From positions 106,958,119 to 107,022,118 of the forward strand of contig OX578277.1 in assembly GCA_951217055.1 (NCBI GenBank): DNA of 64,000 bases, written 5' to 3'. The translations under genes and the position numbers were made by a program. This document shows, piece after piece, positions 1-11,103 of this stretch. The number at the start of each line of letters is the position of its first letter. The stretch's first letter is position 1. Under the pieces are notes generated by a model. It was not told where the DNA came from, did no database searches, and saw only the letters and a program-made list of their open reading frames with translations. This DNA comes from Gerris lacustris. Lineage: Eukaryota; Arthropoda; Insecta; Hemiptera; Gerridae.

Positions 1-325
1 TGCGGACCTCTAAACGTTTAAAATAGAGAAAACAACGTATTTACCGTTTTCTTACGTTCTAACGTAACGACTTAATAAAACTTCATTCACATCGTCTAAA
101 GTACAATTTAAATAGGCATGTGACATATCAACCTGATACAAGCAGAGGTTTTTGTGCAGTGAAGTGATATATTTTATAATATTTTAAATGGAGTCTGGTC
201 AGGGAGCGAGCATTAGAGAAGTCCTGTTCCCTCACTATCTACACTGCAATCATCCTCTTTAACTATCAACTCATTATGATTAACTATTTTCTCAATTTAT
301 TGCAAAACACTCTCTTCATTAAAAA
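1..325 (+). repeat. Repeat family A, 3' part, cut by window edge
   Basis: Aligns by eye, with many substitutions, to the second half of the family A copies at 11.4-16.2 kb. The shared order is: gcggacc-taaacgttt block, cttacgttctaacg block, aacctgatacaagcag block, then a pyrimidine-rich stretch with cattatgattaac near 280-320. The CTGT array and left TIR would lie outside the window. It is more diverged than the other copies, so probably older. Confidence 0.7.
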
Positions 326-1470
326 AAAAGCTTTTCATTTAATTTTGCCTCAACTCGCTAAGTACAAATAGTTAGTTACTTCTAATTTAGTCACTTTTCT
401 GACTTCACCATGTATAAGTAGTTAGCATCGTATACTTGCAGTTTATCTTTTATGAAAAAAAGTACCGGCAGGTACTTCGTTCCTACCGGGTGTCCCACGA
501 CACCGCACGCATTTTTTAATTTTTTTTTTTATATATAATCACAATATACTTACACGATTATGATAATTTTAAATTATACTTAAAGGTGCGGCCGTATGAT
601 TAAAAACACACATTGATAAACTAATGCAACAAAAATAAATAAATCAAATTCTAATCTGGATAAATAATATCATATTTTGTTATATATTTCAAGGAGGTTG
701 TGATGACGTCAGATCTCAAGTATACCTACCTGCAGGAAATCCCAGTGTGACACTCCAACTATAGTTATACTTATATATAGATAGATATATAAATATACGA
801 GTATATAGATATATATTTAGGAACGCAGCAGCGTTCCGCCCCGCCAAGTCAAAATGACAAAATTTCACAAAAGCTGCCAGTGTATATATACTGTAGGTGA
901 CAAACTAGGGTTTTTGAGGGTCTGCAGCGTGGAATACGTACAAGCTAAGCTACCTAAATAATTTTTTAATATCTTTGAAGGATGAAAAAAGTCGAAATCG
1001 GTGAAGTAGAAGTAGAAAAAAATAGGTTTGAAAATGGTAGTTTTGATGACTTCTTATTCTTATTCTTCCTTCATTTTACGTTGACGCACCGACAGCCAAA
1101 ACTACTGAACCGATTTTAATAAAAGAGGGCTTTTTGGATTCGTCTAGGGCTCTAGTGCACCCCGCGATTAGCGAACAGTCTAAAATGGGTAGAAACCAAG
1201 TAAGCGTCATACGAAGTGGTGAGCCTTACAATTATACGGAGGTACACCAGTGTGTTGTGTAGTAGTTTCGAGCGTGTCACATAACGTTTGAATTACCTCT
1301 ATTTACGAGTTCATCTTTTAAACATTTTGAACTTAGTATTATAGGTTTAGTTCAACCTTACTCTCTTGAGTTCAAGGGGGAGTTATTTGTTTATTATTAC
1401 ATATTTCTGTTTTCTATGATTTTATTTTATTTTATTATTATTATTTATTAATATTTATAATTTATTATTA

Positions 1471-1516
<46 letters not shown>

Positions 1517-1712
1517 TTATTTTATTTTTTTATGTTTTCTATGCTTCTACTATCAGAATGTTAAGTTCTTTCAATGTCATAGGTCTCTTAGTTCTCTAAT
1601 CTCCATAGACCTTGTCAAGCTCTTAACTTCACTTCTATTTGACTCTAATGTGTGGGAATAATCAGTTTAGAGAATCCTTCCTTAGGAACCGTACAAAAAG
1701 TCATGAAATCTG
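326..1712. other. AT-rich intergenic stretch with small repeat fragments
   Basis: No supported gene. About 405-515 matches 16555-16680 in inverse orientation (family C), around the palindromic core GGAACGAAGTTCC-like ggtacttcgttcctacc. About 1060-1130 contains a degenerate copy of the core module (aaactactgaaccgatttta). A TTA-rich microsatellite occupies about 1417-1535. Confidence 0.5.
1417..1535. repeat. TTA/TTATT simple repeat
   Basis: Runs of TTATTA and TTTTATTT with an almost pure ATT tract at about 1463-1515. Confidence 0.9.
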
Positions 1713-2436
1713 AACAAAAACCACTTGTGTGGTAAAAAAAAAAAAAAAAAAAAAAACACCCCGCCAAGTCTAAGGTCCAAAAAAGTGATGAAATCAACTT
1801 TCTGTCCCGCCAAGGGATGTTGGCACTTTCTCCTGACCCAACACTGTCAACTTAGATACTTAGCAGCTTCTTCTCCTTGGCTGTGTGCCTGCAGTACTAC
1901 CCAAAGTTAACTGGTTGTATTCCATGCATCCTCTGCAAAGAAAGTAGTAGTTGCATGGGGTCATTCCTTGAAAGCTTAATTTGTATATTACTTTTTTCTG
2001 TTTTATTTGCTTTTTGATAATGGGAAAAGATTTACAGCAATGATCATTGTGGGATCGAGATGAAGGCTCTTCTCGATGCCACTTTTAACAACACTGTTAA
2101 AAGGCTTTCCTGTCCAATATGCGCCAGCATATATTAGATCTAGTTGTCTAGAACTAAGACTATGAGGTGAACAACTATCTTTCCACACAAACCTCATGTG
2201 GCAAACGTGAAGGTGAAACAAGAAATTGTATTGGTGTTTGAATAATATTAAAATTCCAGTTTCTGGAAATGGCAAGGCACACCGCCAAGGAGAAGAAGCT
2301 GATAAGTATCTAAGTTGACAGTGTTGGGTCAGGAGAAAGTGCCAACCTCACTTGGAAGGACAGAAAGTTGATTTCACAACTTTTTTGGACCATAGACTTG
2401 GCGGGGTGTTTTTTTACCGCACAAGTGGTTTTTGTT
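1713..2436. mobile_element. Fold-back TIR element, about 725 bp
   Basis: The left arm (about 1713-1880) is the inverse complement of the right arm (about 2281-2436). Both carry aacaaaaaccacttgtg, poly-A, caccccgccaagtct, the tctgtcc/ccaag block and gacccaacactgtcaac. The unique centre (about 1881-2280) holds no credible gene. The long imperfect arms suggest a non-autonomous DNA transposon; no target-site duplication is clear. The phrase gccccgccaagtc recurs at 838. Confidence 0.75.
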
Positions 2437-3478
2437 TAGATATATAAGTGTTTTGATAAAAGGACTTGGACACAGCAAAATAGTCAGCCAATAAGTGAGG
2501 CACCTAGCTTCCTTACGTCCTATCGCGTTTACTTTAATGGTTTTTTTAAAACTATTTTTGTCCCCCCTTTAAATATTTCAAAATTATTAAATTATTTTAT
2601 TGGTTTAAATGAATATGTAGAGTAGTCCAGTGCAATTAGACATTGCACTTCGGAAAAATTAGGGGAAAGCTAAATTTTGGCATTAACCTTGATATTGCGG
2701 TTCTAAACAAAATGTCAAAAGTCCCCATTGATCCGAGTGCCGCTAAAAGAACTACACGGGGTCAAAGGTAATCAAAATCGTTTTTTTTGTGAATATCTCA
2801 TTAACGGTCACGTTGACGGAAAAAATACAAGTAATTAAATTTGTAGCTTAGAACATTTCCTACAAAAAAGATCTCATGACTTTTATTCGTAGGTGTAACG
2901 GTTTTGGAGATAATTAGATTTACAGAGTTGTTTCAAATTTGTTCAAAAACTATTTTGAAACTAAATACTCTGGGCGCTACGATGATAACACGTATAAACA
3001 CAAGCTGGAGGAGGTCATTAAAACACCCAAAACGGATAATTTAGTTGAAATCTCGAAAAAAATAAAATGTTGGGTGAAAACATAACTGTACCTACCCTAG
3101 GTGAGGAAAAGTAAAAACAACATAGATTTTTATTACATCACTTTAATTTATTTACTTAAACCTTCAACAAATAAATACAGTTGAGTACAATAATGTTATT
3201 TAGTTTTGCTATTTAATACACTCATTGGTAATATTTTATTTACTTGTTTTGTTTCTTGACTTTCAGGTACCAGGCGTAACCATAAAGTATCATTATAATG
3301 AATAACTCCAAACCTAAAAAGGTAACGAACATTAATTAAAACAAACACACACATTATATACATATATGAATATGAAGGAAAATAATTTAGAAATAGACAT
3401 AAAAAACATGGGATGCGATGAAAAAATGGACTCATTTTACAAACCCAAATAAAATTTAAAAACAAATATAGTTACATA
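2437..3478. other. Unassigned intergenic DNA
   Basis: AT-rich sequence. The stretch 2700-3000 has the look of repeat-derived DNA (aatatctcattaacggtcac, gtaacggttttggagataa), but no second copy, TIR or believable reading frame was found. The open frame at 3196-3465 (minus) is hydrophobic by AT composition and has no supporting signal. Confidence 0.4.
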
Positions 3479-4058
3479 TAGTCCAGGAGATAGCATGCAA
3501 AAAAGTGTCTGACCAACATCAAGCTAGAATTTTGTGTATAAGTAAATCTTTTAGCGCCTTTTAAGAATATGTAGTCGGCTAAGTTCATCTGTGGGACATA
3601 GCTTGGCAATAGGCGTTTGATAAAAACATACCGGTGGAGAGCGGCCATGTCTCATCAATTATGGTGGACAATGTGATTTTCATGATCCTCAGTACAGAAT
3701 TAGTTATTCGACCGAAAAATCAAGTTGATGTTAGTTTGTCCGTTGACAGGTGACTTCGATGATTTTTAGTAATATTTAAATAACTAACCTATCAAGTGTG
3801 AAAAGAACATCGACTTGATTTTTAGTCTACTAACTAATTCTGTACTCAGGATCATGAAAATCACATTGTCCACCTTAATTGGTGAGACATGGCCGCTCTC
3901 CACCGGTTTGTTTTATTCAAACGCCTATTGCCGAGCTATGTCCCGCAGATAAACTTAGCCGACCACATATTCTTAAAAGGCGCTAAAAGATTGACTTGTA
4001 TACAAAATTCTAGCTTGATGTTAGTCAGACACTTTTTTGCACGCTATCTCCTGGACTA
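3479..4058. mobile_element. Fold-back element with TAGTCCAG ends
   Basis: Near-perfect palindrome of 580 bp. Left arm 3479 to about 3735 is the inverse complement of about 3805-4058, with a loop of about 70 bp. It starts TAGTCCAGGAGATAGC and ends GCTATCTCCTGGACTA. No coding capacity. The same eight terminal bases bound the larger palindrome at 41714-43086, suggesting one superfamily. Confidence 0.85.
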
Positions 4059-4888
4059 ATAGGAGAACAGTGTAAAGAAGGTGATAGGTAAACTATACAT
4101 CCGTTGTGAGACGTTTCAGACAGCAATTGGTTTGTTTTTGGGATTTTGAGAGAGAACTTTCAACCTAGAGTTAGTCTAGTTCGTCTGATCTCTCCTAGGG
4201 GCGCTAGCTGTCACGGCCCCACAATTCACTAGTCAAGTCCTAGCTTCTGTGGAGGAGAGACTAATGTTCCTTTGTCTCACGCTACACCGCCTCTACTTCC
4301 TACCCGCCGCCTCCACTTCCGCCTATTGAATTATTTACTCCTTCTACCGCTACTGCAACTTCGTCTACCGCAACTTCATCCAGCCCAGAAATACCGCCGA
4401 CGAATAAGAGAGGACATATTTTACTTGACATTCCCGCTAACGCCGCTACTTCCAACATGCCCGAAGCCAATTCCGCCTACTGCCTCTACATCCGATTTCC
4501 TACTGCCAACACCACTGTTTTTTGTCCTACCTGCCGCCATTTTAGACTGACTACCACCTGGTGTTACCGCCTCTACCACCATACAATTTAGTATGTTAAA
4601 TGATTATTTCTTTTAATAAATATACCACCTAATTATTCATTTCCTTATTTCTTTACCAATTACCCAAATACAGTCCACTATTACCCGATTTTTTATTCAC
4701 CTTCAGCACCGCTTCTGGTTGGCTTCCTTACCCTATTACTGTGGTAAAATCCACCAGCAATAGATGGGTCATAATGACAGAAAGCACCATGTGTCTTTAT
4801 GCTGTAATTGGTGTATCAGTGGCGCCACACTGACACGATAGCATATTGATATAAAAAAGTTTTGTTCGATTTGTGGGACCACTTTTTA
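4059..4888. other. Intergenic, with C-rich Thr/Ser/Pro-type open stretch at 4265-4587
   Basis: From 4265 to 4587 the plus strand is rich in CTACCGCC and CTTC units. One frame is open for 107 codons, starts only after a stop and lacks an early ATG; its translation is Ser/Thr/Pro-rich. Another frame gives a 92-residue open frame. The base composition alone explains both, so I call no gene. Confidence 0.4.
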
Positions 4889-5589
4889 AGGTCCGTAAGC
4901 AAAGCCAAGGTCCCCTGCTCTCACGGCTACACCTTTTATCCGATCACGTTGAAATTTGGCATACCTACCAACACATTTTAAAAATGTAGCAACGTAAAAA
5001 AATATTTTTCAAAAATTATGAGCAATAAAGTTTACGGGTTATTTTATTTTCTTTTTAGAGACCGTGTGGGGTATCATATGAAAGGGTGCGCGTCGAGCTG
5101 ATTACAAAAATATATCATTTTTGCTTATAAGCTTTGATAGGGCGAGCGCAGGCGAGTTTGAAGTTGGTGTGAAAAGTGTCCCCCCTCCCCCCTCCCTCTA
5201 TCTCGCTTAAGTAAAGTGCAAAAAATCATGAACATTCGTTGACCAAAAGTAAATATACCACTTTTTGAAATTTTCGAGTTTTTTTATAATTATGCTCTTT
5301 TTGATGTATTTATATATTTATAGTCCGGTTCATTGGCGAAAAATACTTTATCAGAAGTTTGTTTATGTGTTTTGAGAATATCAGACCCATAGGATAGTTC
5401 AAAGTAAGCTTTTTAGCATTTTAAAATAACGCGCTGTTTGTGGAAGGCACCGCTATATACATACGATAGCCAGTTGCGTGTCACCATGTCTCTTGAACTA
5501 CTCTACCTCAAGCTACACTCAGCTTAATTTTGTAATTTTGTATTGGATATTATAGAAGAACATATTTGTAAATTCCGCCTACTGACCCT
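4889..5589. mobile_element. Family E TIR element, copy 1
   Basis: Bounded by AGGTCCGTAAGC at the left and GCCTACTGACCCT at the right, which are inverted relative to each other (consensus AGGGTCCGTAGGC). The interior matches the split copy at 28144-28393 plus 33270-33620 on the opposite strand. Shared landmarks are ctctcacggctacacc, gttgaaatttggcata, ggtatcatatgaaaggg, ctttgatagggcgagcg and aagtaaatataccactttttg. It carries both shared modules described in the findings. About 700 bp, non-coding. Confidence 0.8.
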
Positions 5590-5892
5590 TGCTGTGTGGT
5601 GACTAGCACACACTTGACCTGTTTATACTATAATCGGCTTGGAGCGATTCGGGAAATTTCCCGTCTTTCCGGTGCCCCATCCGCCCATGATAATGATAAT
5701 GACGGTCCTTACTTACCCAAAACAGCACCAATCACCAGAGTCTCACATTTTTCGCCAGAGTTTAAAATCTTTTCGGCAAGTACTATAGAGTATTCTAACA
5801 ACCGACAAGCAGTCATGGGAATCCAAAAATACAGCGGCTTAGAAATTTCCTGAAATCAAGAACAATAAAATTAAAATCAATTTTGACTGATA
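5590..5892 (+). other. Open frame of uncertain meaning followed by AATAAA
   Basis: A frame open to the TGA at 5851-5853 encodes about 75 residues of ordinary composition (for example an acidic DNDND patch near 5690), with AATAAA at 5865. There is no clear start, splice acceptor or second copy. It could be the last exon of a gene or a decayed transposon frame. Confidence 0.2.
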
Positions 5893-6131
5893 GATTTGGC
5901 ACTTCTTTAGATTGTTACTGCCCTTTAAAGAAAACAGAGGGGAGTAACATCCTAAAGAAGGTATACACAATGTTCTTCTTTAGACTGTTACTCCCCTTAT
6001 AAAAACAGAAGAGTGATATTCCTTTGCCCCAAAATACATTGGACTAAACATCACTTTGTCTTAATAGTCATTTAGTTAATTTCATTTATATTCTAATAAC
6101 ACATAGAGGAGTAACAATCTATAGAAGTACC
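5893..6131. mobile_element. Family Z small TIR element, copy 1
   Basis: Left end gcacttctttagattgtta; right end is the inverse, taacaatctatagaagtac. Internal gggagtaac and gtgatattcctttg motifs are shared with 36868-37063. About 240 bp and non-coding. Confidence 0.65.
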
Positions 6132-6219
6132 ATAGATTTTACATAGCCACTAATTAATACAGGAATAACAAAAATCGTCTCTCCACGTAAATTTACACTG
6201 GTTTATTTAACAAAGCAGC

Positions 6220-6246
6220 TATCAGCCTTCATAAAGCCATCATCAG
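6220..6246 (-). ncRNA. Hammerhead-ribozyme-like core (motif T, copy 1)
   Basis: On the minus strand CTGATGA is followed by a short G/C stem-loop (tggc...ggct) and GATA in place of the canonical GAAA. The surrounding about 80 bp match the copy at 49873, including the downstream taaataaac and gtggagag. The changed GAAA suggests this copy would not self-cleave. Confidence 0.35.
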
Positions 6247-6402
6247 TGCCTAAGACCATCAAGAAATTAATTAACTAAAGACTAAGTAAAAACAATAAAA
6301 CTTAGATAACACATAAAAAAAAGAAAAAGTTAACAATAATTAAAGGCACATATCAAGCTAAAAAGATGTATATATATATATACATACATACACACACATA
6401 CA

Positions 6403-6715
6403 TACAGTATGTCCACGGATTGAGTTGCCTATATGTGTAAATTAAAAAAAAATTCAATTTTCGAAGAAAAGTCACTCTTCATAAAATCTTCTGCTTGTTC
6501 TTAAATGAATATTGATAGCATTACTTTTCGTTCAAAATGTACCCTGTGCCCAGAGAGTACAATTTCCTAAAATCGTACAAGAGTAAACCGGTCCAAATTT
6601 CGACTATACAAGAAAAAAGTATTCTTTATAAGTTCTTTAAGATACTATTCCAAATTTATTTTTCACATAAAAAACTTCAATAGTCAAATTTCAAAAATTC
6701 CCCCTCCCCTGCCAT
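6403..6715 (+). mobile_element. Single arm of family H (CAGTATGTCC) element
   Basis: Begins TACAGTATGTCCACGGATTG and follows the left arm of the intact palindrome at 54067-54953 through tcaattttcgaagaaaagtc, gtaccctgtgcccagag, cgtacaagag and a C-rich patch near 6705. Only one arm is present. It is preceded by TA/CA simple repeats. Confidence 0.6.
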
Positions 6716-6896
6716 TTATAAAAAGTAAAATTTGTCTGATTCTAATTTATGCGGGGTCGCTTTAAAGGTCTCATTGAGTGCATTAAAAGTTGTGGTATTG
6801 CTTTTTTTGATAAAAACAGCATGAAAGCTATTATAGAGGAAAATAAATTCTTGTTGAAAATGATTAAAGAAGAAATAAATAATATTTAAATAAAAA

Positions 6897-8165
6897 AATT
6901 GCGGGCTCGCTGCTCTCGCCTGTGTATATAGCATTTTTACATTATCTTTATTTAATAATATTAATGCAGGCTCGCTACGCTCGCCTGTTTATACAGCGTT
7001 TCTACCATAATCTTTATTTAATAAAATTATTGCAGGCTCGCTACGCTCGCCAGTTATAAAATTATTTGTCCATGATCTTTATTTCATAATATAAATGCTG
7101 GCTCGCTACGCTCGCCTGTCTATACAGGATTTGTAGTTAATATTTTATTAATTAAAACGATTGTAGGCTCGCTGCGCTCGCCTGTTTATACAGCGTTTCT
7201 ACCATAATCTTTATTTAATAAAATTATTGCGTGGGCTCGCTGCGCTCGCCTGTTTATATAGCATTTTTATGTGATCTTTTTTTAATAATATTAATGCAGG
7301 CTCGCTACGCTCGCCTGCTTATACGGCGTTTCTACATAATCTTTATTTAATAAAATTATTGCAGGCTCGCTACGCTCGCCAGTTATAAAATTATTTGTCC
7401 ATGATCTTTATTTCATAATATAAATGCTGGCTCGCTACGCTCGCCTGTCTATACAGCATTTGTAGTTAATATTTTATTTATTAAAACGATTGTAGGCTCG
7501 CTGCGCTCGCATGTTGTAAAAGTGTTTGTCCATATTATTTATTTAATAATATTAATGCTGTTTATACAGAGTTTCTACATTATCTTTATTTAATAATATT
7601 AATGCAGGTTCGCTAGGCTCACCTGATATTACAGCATTTGTACCCAATATTTATTTAATAATATTAATGCAGGTTCGCTAGGCTCACCTGATATTACAGC
7701 ATTTGTACCCAATATTTATTTAATAATATTAATGCAGGCTCACTACGCTCGCCTGTTTATACAGCGTTTCTACAGAATTGTTAATTAATAAAATGATTGC
7801 GGGCTCGCTGCGCTCGCCTGTTTATATAGCATTTTAATATTATCTTTATTTAATAATATTATTGCTATTGCAGGCTCGCTACGCTCGCCTGTTATAAAAG
7901 TATTTGTCCAAAATCTTTTTAATAATATTAATGCAGGCTCGCTGCGCTCGCCTATTTATACAGCATTTTTAGTAAATATTTTATTACATAAAATGATTGC
8001 AGGCTCACTACTCTCGCTTTTGTAAAAGTATTTGTACATAATAATTATATAATAAACTGAATGCAGGCTTATAAAGTATTTATGAATAGTAATTGTTTAA
8101 TAAAATTAATACATGCTCGCAGTGCTCGCCTTATTATACAGTATTTGTACATAATCTTCAGCCTT
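6897..8165. repeat. Tandem array of about 66-bp units carrying GCTCGCTACGCTCGCC
   Basis: About twenty units, each with a near-palindromic block (gcaggctcgctacgctcgcc) followed by tttatacagcrtttytac, atctttatttaataa and attaatgc. Variants alternate, and a block starting at 7032 is repeated almost exactly from 7361, giving a higher-order period of about 330 bp (five units). Units decay towards 8165. No coding capacity. Confidence 0.9.
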
Positions 8166-8545
8166 TAAAATACCTTTAAACGATTTATAACATGTCATGG
8201 AGACTAAAACTTTTTTTATTTTTAGTTATATTGGCCGCCATTTTGAAAATATTATGTTTGAAATTTAAATAGTAAGATATTCCATTCCTAGACTTCAAGA
8301 GCTATAAATTGATGTATAACATGTCATACTGACTAAAAACTTTTTGTTTAGTCGTCCGCCATATTGGCAGCCATCTTGAAAATATGAACTGTGAAATTTT
8401 ATTAATTACATATTATTTTTCTTCTCTTAAAGACCTTTAAAACGATGTATAACACATTATACGGACTATAACTTCTTTTTTTAGTCGTCCGCCTTATTGG
8501 GCGTCATCTTGAAAATATTTAGTGCGGAATTTCCAAAATCTATAC
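8165..8545. repeat. Three tandem units of about 125 bp
   Basis: Three diverged units each contain (c)gatgtataacatgtcat, gactaaaact, ttttagtcgtccgccatatt and catcttgaaaatatt. The array directly continues the 66-bp array and appears to be part of the same composite. Confidence 0.8.
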
Positions 8546-8695
8546 ACTTCTCACAAATGCTGAGAATTATATGTACTAAATTTCGTTGAAATTTGATCAA
8601 TTTTTACTCCAGTTATCGTTAGACAAACAAACACACAAACTTTTCAAATCCCAAGTCTCTGAAATGAAGAACTCACTGCGCTCGTTCAATTATTA
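8546..8695 (-). mobile_element. Terminal segment of the 6.9-8.7 kb composite, with family A-like end
   Basis: Contains aaatttcgttgaaatttg, ttactccagttatcgtta, then acaaacaaacacac, the same order as the internal core of family A. It ends gaactcactgcgctcgttca, whose complement resembles the family A terminus (ATTGAAGCGAGCGTAGC). This marks one end of the composite; the other end is not clear. Confidence 0.55.
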
Positions 8696-8698
8696 ATT

Positions 8699-8990
8699 TC
8701 GGATTCATACGTGAATTGAAGACGGGAATGGAAAGAATTAAACATATTAAGTACGGTTTTAATAAGATGAGTGAGGAATTGCGGTGGTCATATCATCTGC
8801 ATATTTCCAAATATAAGGAAGCTTGAAAGGCAACTTAGGAAGGGAAACTTGGGAACAGTTTGGTGAGGATTAAATCGGCTAGTATAGGTTCTAAACTGGA
8901 ACCCATTGCTGAACCAAAGATCTGGGAATAATATTCATTGTTGTATGAAAAATATCCGCTCTTACAACAAAGATTAGCTTTTTTCTTTTT
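8699..8990 (-). pseudogene. Penelope-like reverse transcriptase fragment
   Basis: On the minus strand, two frames joined by one frameshift read as the centre of a Penelope-like RT. First comes a block with YFSYNN and GSAMGSSLEPILADL (about 8990-8845), which fits the family's AMGSPLSPxLAxL motif. A stop and frameshift follow, then KLPYIWKYADDM containing the YADD catalytic box, and finally a FNSFHSRLQFT-like block that follows YADD in this family. The remainder of the RT and the GIY-YIG endonuclease are absent. Stops and a frameshift make it dead. It fits with the hammerhead-like motifs elsewhere, because Penelope-like elements are known to carry such ribozymes. Confidence 0.75.
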
Positions 8991-9940
8991 GTATATTTTG
9001 TAAATAACCATCCCTGATAGGTAAGCAAGCGAAATAGCAACTAAATAATAAAATAATGTTTGTATTGCAAAGCAACCGAAAATACAAATATTTAAAGTAT
9101 TTTGTTTTTTTTGACATTTTCATATCTTCACTTTGGCACATAAACTCGAAAAGCGTTACACTCGTACGGTACGAGTGTAACGCTGTTTGGTAACGCTTTT
9201 CGAGTTACTCCTACATCCTCCTACCTTCCTGGTAAGGAAGATGTAGGAGTTAAGTACGTAGTTAATAGTATTGTCTAGATGTTGTAGAGAGAGCATTCCC
9301 CCCGCGGGATCGCCATCGTAGGGGCTACACCTTCACCTTGAGCACTAACTGGCTCAACGCCCCGACTTCCGCTCTTCGCTTCTGCTACGCTCTAACAGTC
9401 GCTCGCGCGCCCCAGCGGCCCCCCCCCCCCCCACCCTCTACTACAACTTCTGTTCTACTACTCCGATTTGCACCGGACAAACGCCATAACCCTTAGAATT
9501 TTATTCCTAATAAACTTAAATACATAAAATTTATTTTTATTTTTGTTATACTATTATTTTTTGCATTTATTATAAAAGTATGGATGAATAAGCTAAAAGA
9601 TTACTTCTTAATAAACTAAAAAATAAGATAAGCACTTCTTCTTCGTGCACAACATATATTCGATTTAATTCCTAATTTACAAACGCACGAATCAGCACGC
9701 TTGAATTTTTTGACATTTTCATGTCTTTAACACATAACTCACATAAACTCGAAAAAACAACACCAAAAAGCGTTATACAAGCGTTACCAAAAAGGCGTTA
9801 CACAAGCGTTACCAAAAAACGACACCAAAAAGCGTTACATGAAAATGCTTCACTGTCTTGCAGACTCGAATGCAAGAAATTTTTTTCAATCATTAATATT
9901 ATTATTATTTCATTTTTATTGTCGAATTTACCAGTAAAAC
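8991..9940. other. Intergenic with strong hairpins and a GC-rich island
   Basis: At 9146-9213 a 17-bp perfect inverted repeat (agcgttacactcgtac / its complement) lies inside a second one (aactcgaaaagcgttac). A third hairpin lies at 9213-9251 (actcctacatcct / aggatgtaggagt). A related block with cgaaaa and aagcgttacacaagcg units recurs at 9706-9850. 9290-9480 is unusually GC-rich, with a C14 run near 9420. No gene seen. Confidence 0.6.
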
Positions 9941-9944
9941 ATAT

Positions 9945-10027
9945 AACCTCTAACCACCTCCAGCCAACTCTAACCACCTCTAACCATCTCTAACCACCTC
10001 TAACCATCTCTAACCACCTCTAATTCT
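9945..10027. repeat. CTCTAACCAC minisatellite
   Basis: About seven copies of a 10-11-bp unit alternating CTCTAACCAC and CTCTAACCAT, immediately before the LINE fragment. Confidence 0.9.
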
Positions 10028-10035
10028 ACAGGATT

Positions 10036-10928
10036 TCAATAAAAATTCTCAATCAAAATTCATTAAATCTTTGTTTTTATGGCCGCGTTCCACTCCTCAC
10101 CATTTTCTTCGTCTTGAAACAGGTTTACGCTCAGTCTCCTTAAAAGTCTTTAAGAGTATGACTAACTATCTAATTAAGATCTTACAAATGTCAGAATCTC
10201 GTCTTCCTCGATTATGTCTTCAATCTCTATCTGATCTCGACAAAAAGCCCATTTACTCATCATCATACAACTGGGTCTCTCAGTACAAAGCCTTCTTGGA
10301 TGAGAGAGGTTCATCGGATCTTTTCAACCTGGATTTTACTACCTTTAAAAACTCTGTCAATAGTCTCTTAGTTAAATACGAAAATCACCTTTATAGCTTA
10401 GACGTAGAAAAATCTCTAAATAGCTCTTATTCCCCACTATTTCGCTCTATCTCATCCTTTCCTGTTTTAAGTGAACCTTACCTAAGCACCCCTTTAGATT
10501 TTTCCAAAAAAAGATTCTTCAGCCAAATCCGAGTCTCAAATCCTAAAATGTGTTACATTTTTCTCAAAACATCCCATACACTTTTAGCAGATAATACCTG
10601 CCCTTCCTGTAATCAAGATAAAGATTCCCTGTCACACCTAATTTTCTCATGCCCATCATATAGTGAACCTAGACATAAATATATCCATCAATATCTATCT
10701 CTCTCTTTAGTTGACTTGTTATACAATCCATCTTCCCCGCTCATTTCCAACCTATATTATTTTTGTTGTCAGGCTCTAGATATTAGAACCACACATATTC
10801 AGTAAATCTAACCAGAAAATATTTTCTCACTAGTCACATCTCCGCACATGTATACAAATATTTTCTTTCTCTCCTTGTACTTTTTAAGGGAAAAAAGGAA
10901 GAAACAAGGAAGAAAAAAAAAAAAAAAA
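10036..10928 (+). mobile_element. 5'-truncated LINE with poly-A tail
   Basis: Contains the ORF2 fragment, a short 3' UTR (10806-10912) and a terminal A-tract at about 10913-10928. No convincing target-site duplication was found. Confidence 0.7.
10041..10805 (+). pseudogene. 3' end of non-LTR retrotransposon ORF2 (5'-truncated)
   Basis: Open from just after a stop at 10038 to the TAA near 10805, about 254 codons with no internal stop. The N-terminal part resembles the region downstream of the RT palm in jockey/I-type LINEs (LPRSTP-like WPRSTPHHFLRLETG, then S-x-S-L-K-V). The C-terminal part carries the zinc-knuckle signature C-x2-C-x9-H-x4-C (CPSC ... SHLIFSCP). The RT palm and endonuclease are missing, as expected from 5' truncation during target-primed reverse transcription. 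Normal composition and the absence of stops suggest a fairly recent insertion. Not a host gene. Confidence 0.75.
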
Positions 10929-11103
10929 TGATTTTTCCACTATCGGTTAAGTAGTTAAAAATATTTCAGTTCTCTCATGATGTAAAGTACAGTTATAATT
11001 TTTAATTTTAGCTACATTTCATTTAAATCTACTAAAAAAAAAACAAAAAAATGTATTTACTTTACTATCAAGCTTGATCTTTTTTTTACTGGTCTTATAT
11101 TAT
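10929..11103. other. AT-rich intergenic DNA
   Basis: Includes cactatcggttaagtagtta, a phrase related to the shared core module, and A-tracts. No feature beyond that. Confidence 0.3.

Noticed and set aside
2003..2275. 90-codon minus frame in the centre of the 1713-2436 fold-back
   Set aside because: No domain, located between long inverted arms, no second supporting signal.
4272..4550. 92-codon Leu/Pro-rich frame
   Set aside because: Another frame of the same C-rich low-complexity tract is also open; composition explains both.
6897..8165. CRISPR-like regular repeats
   Set aside because: Units are contiguous 66-bp diverged satellites without unique spacers, in a eukaryotic genome.
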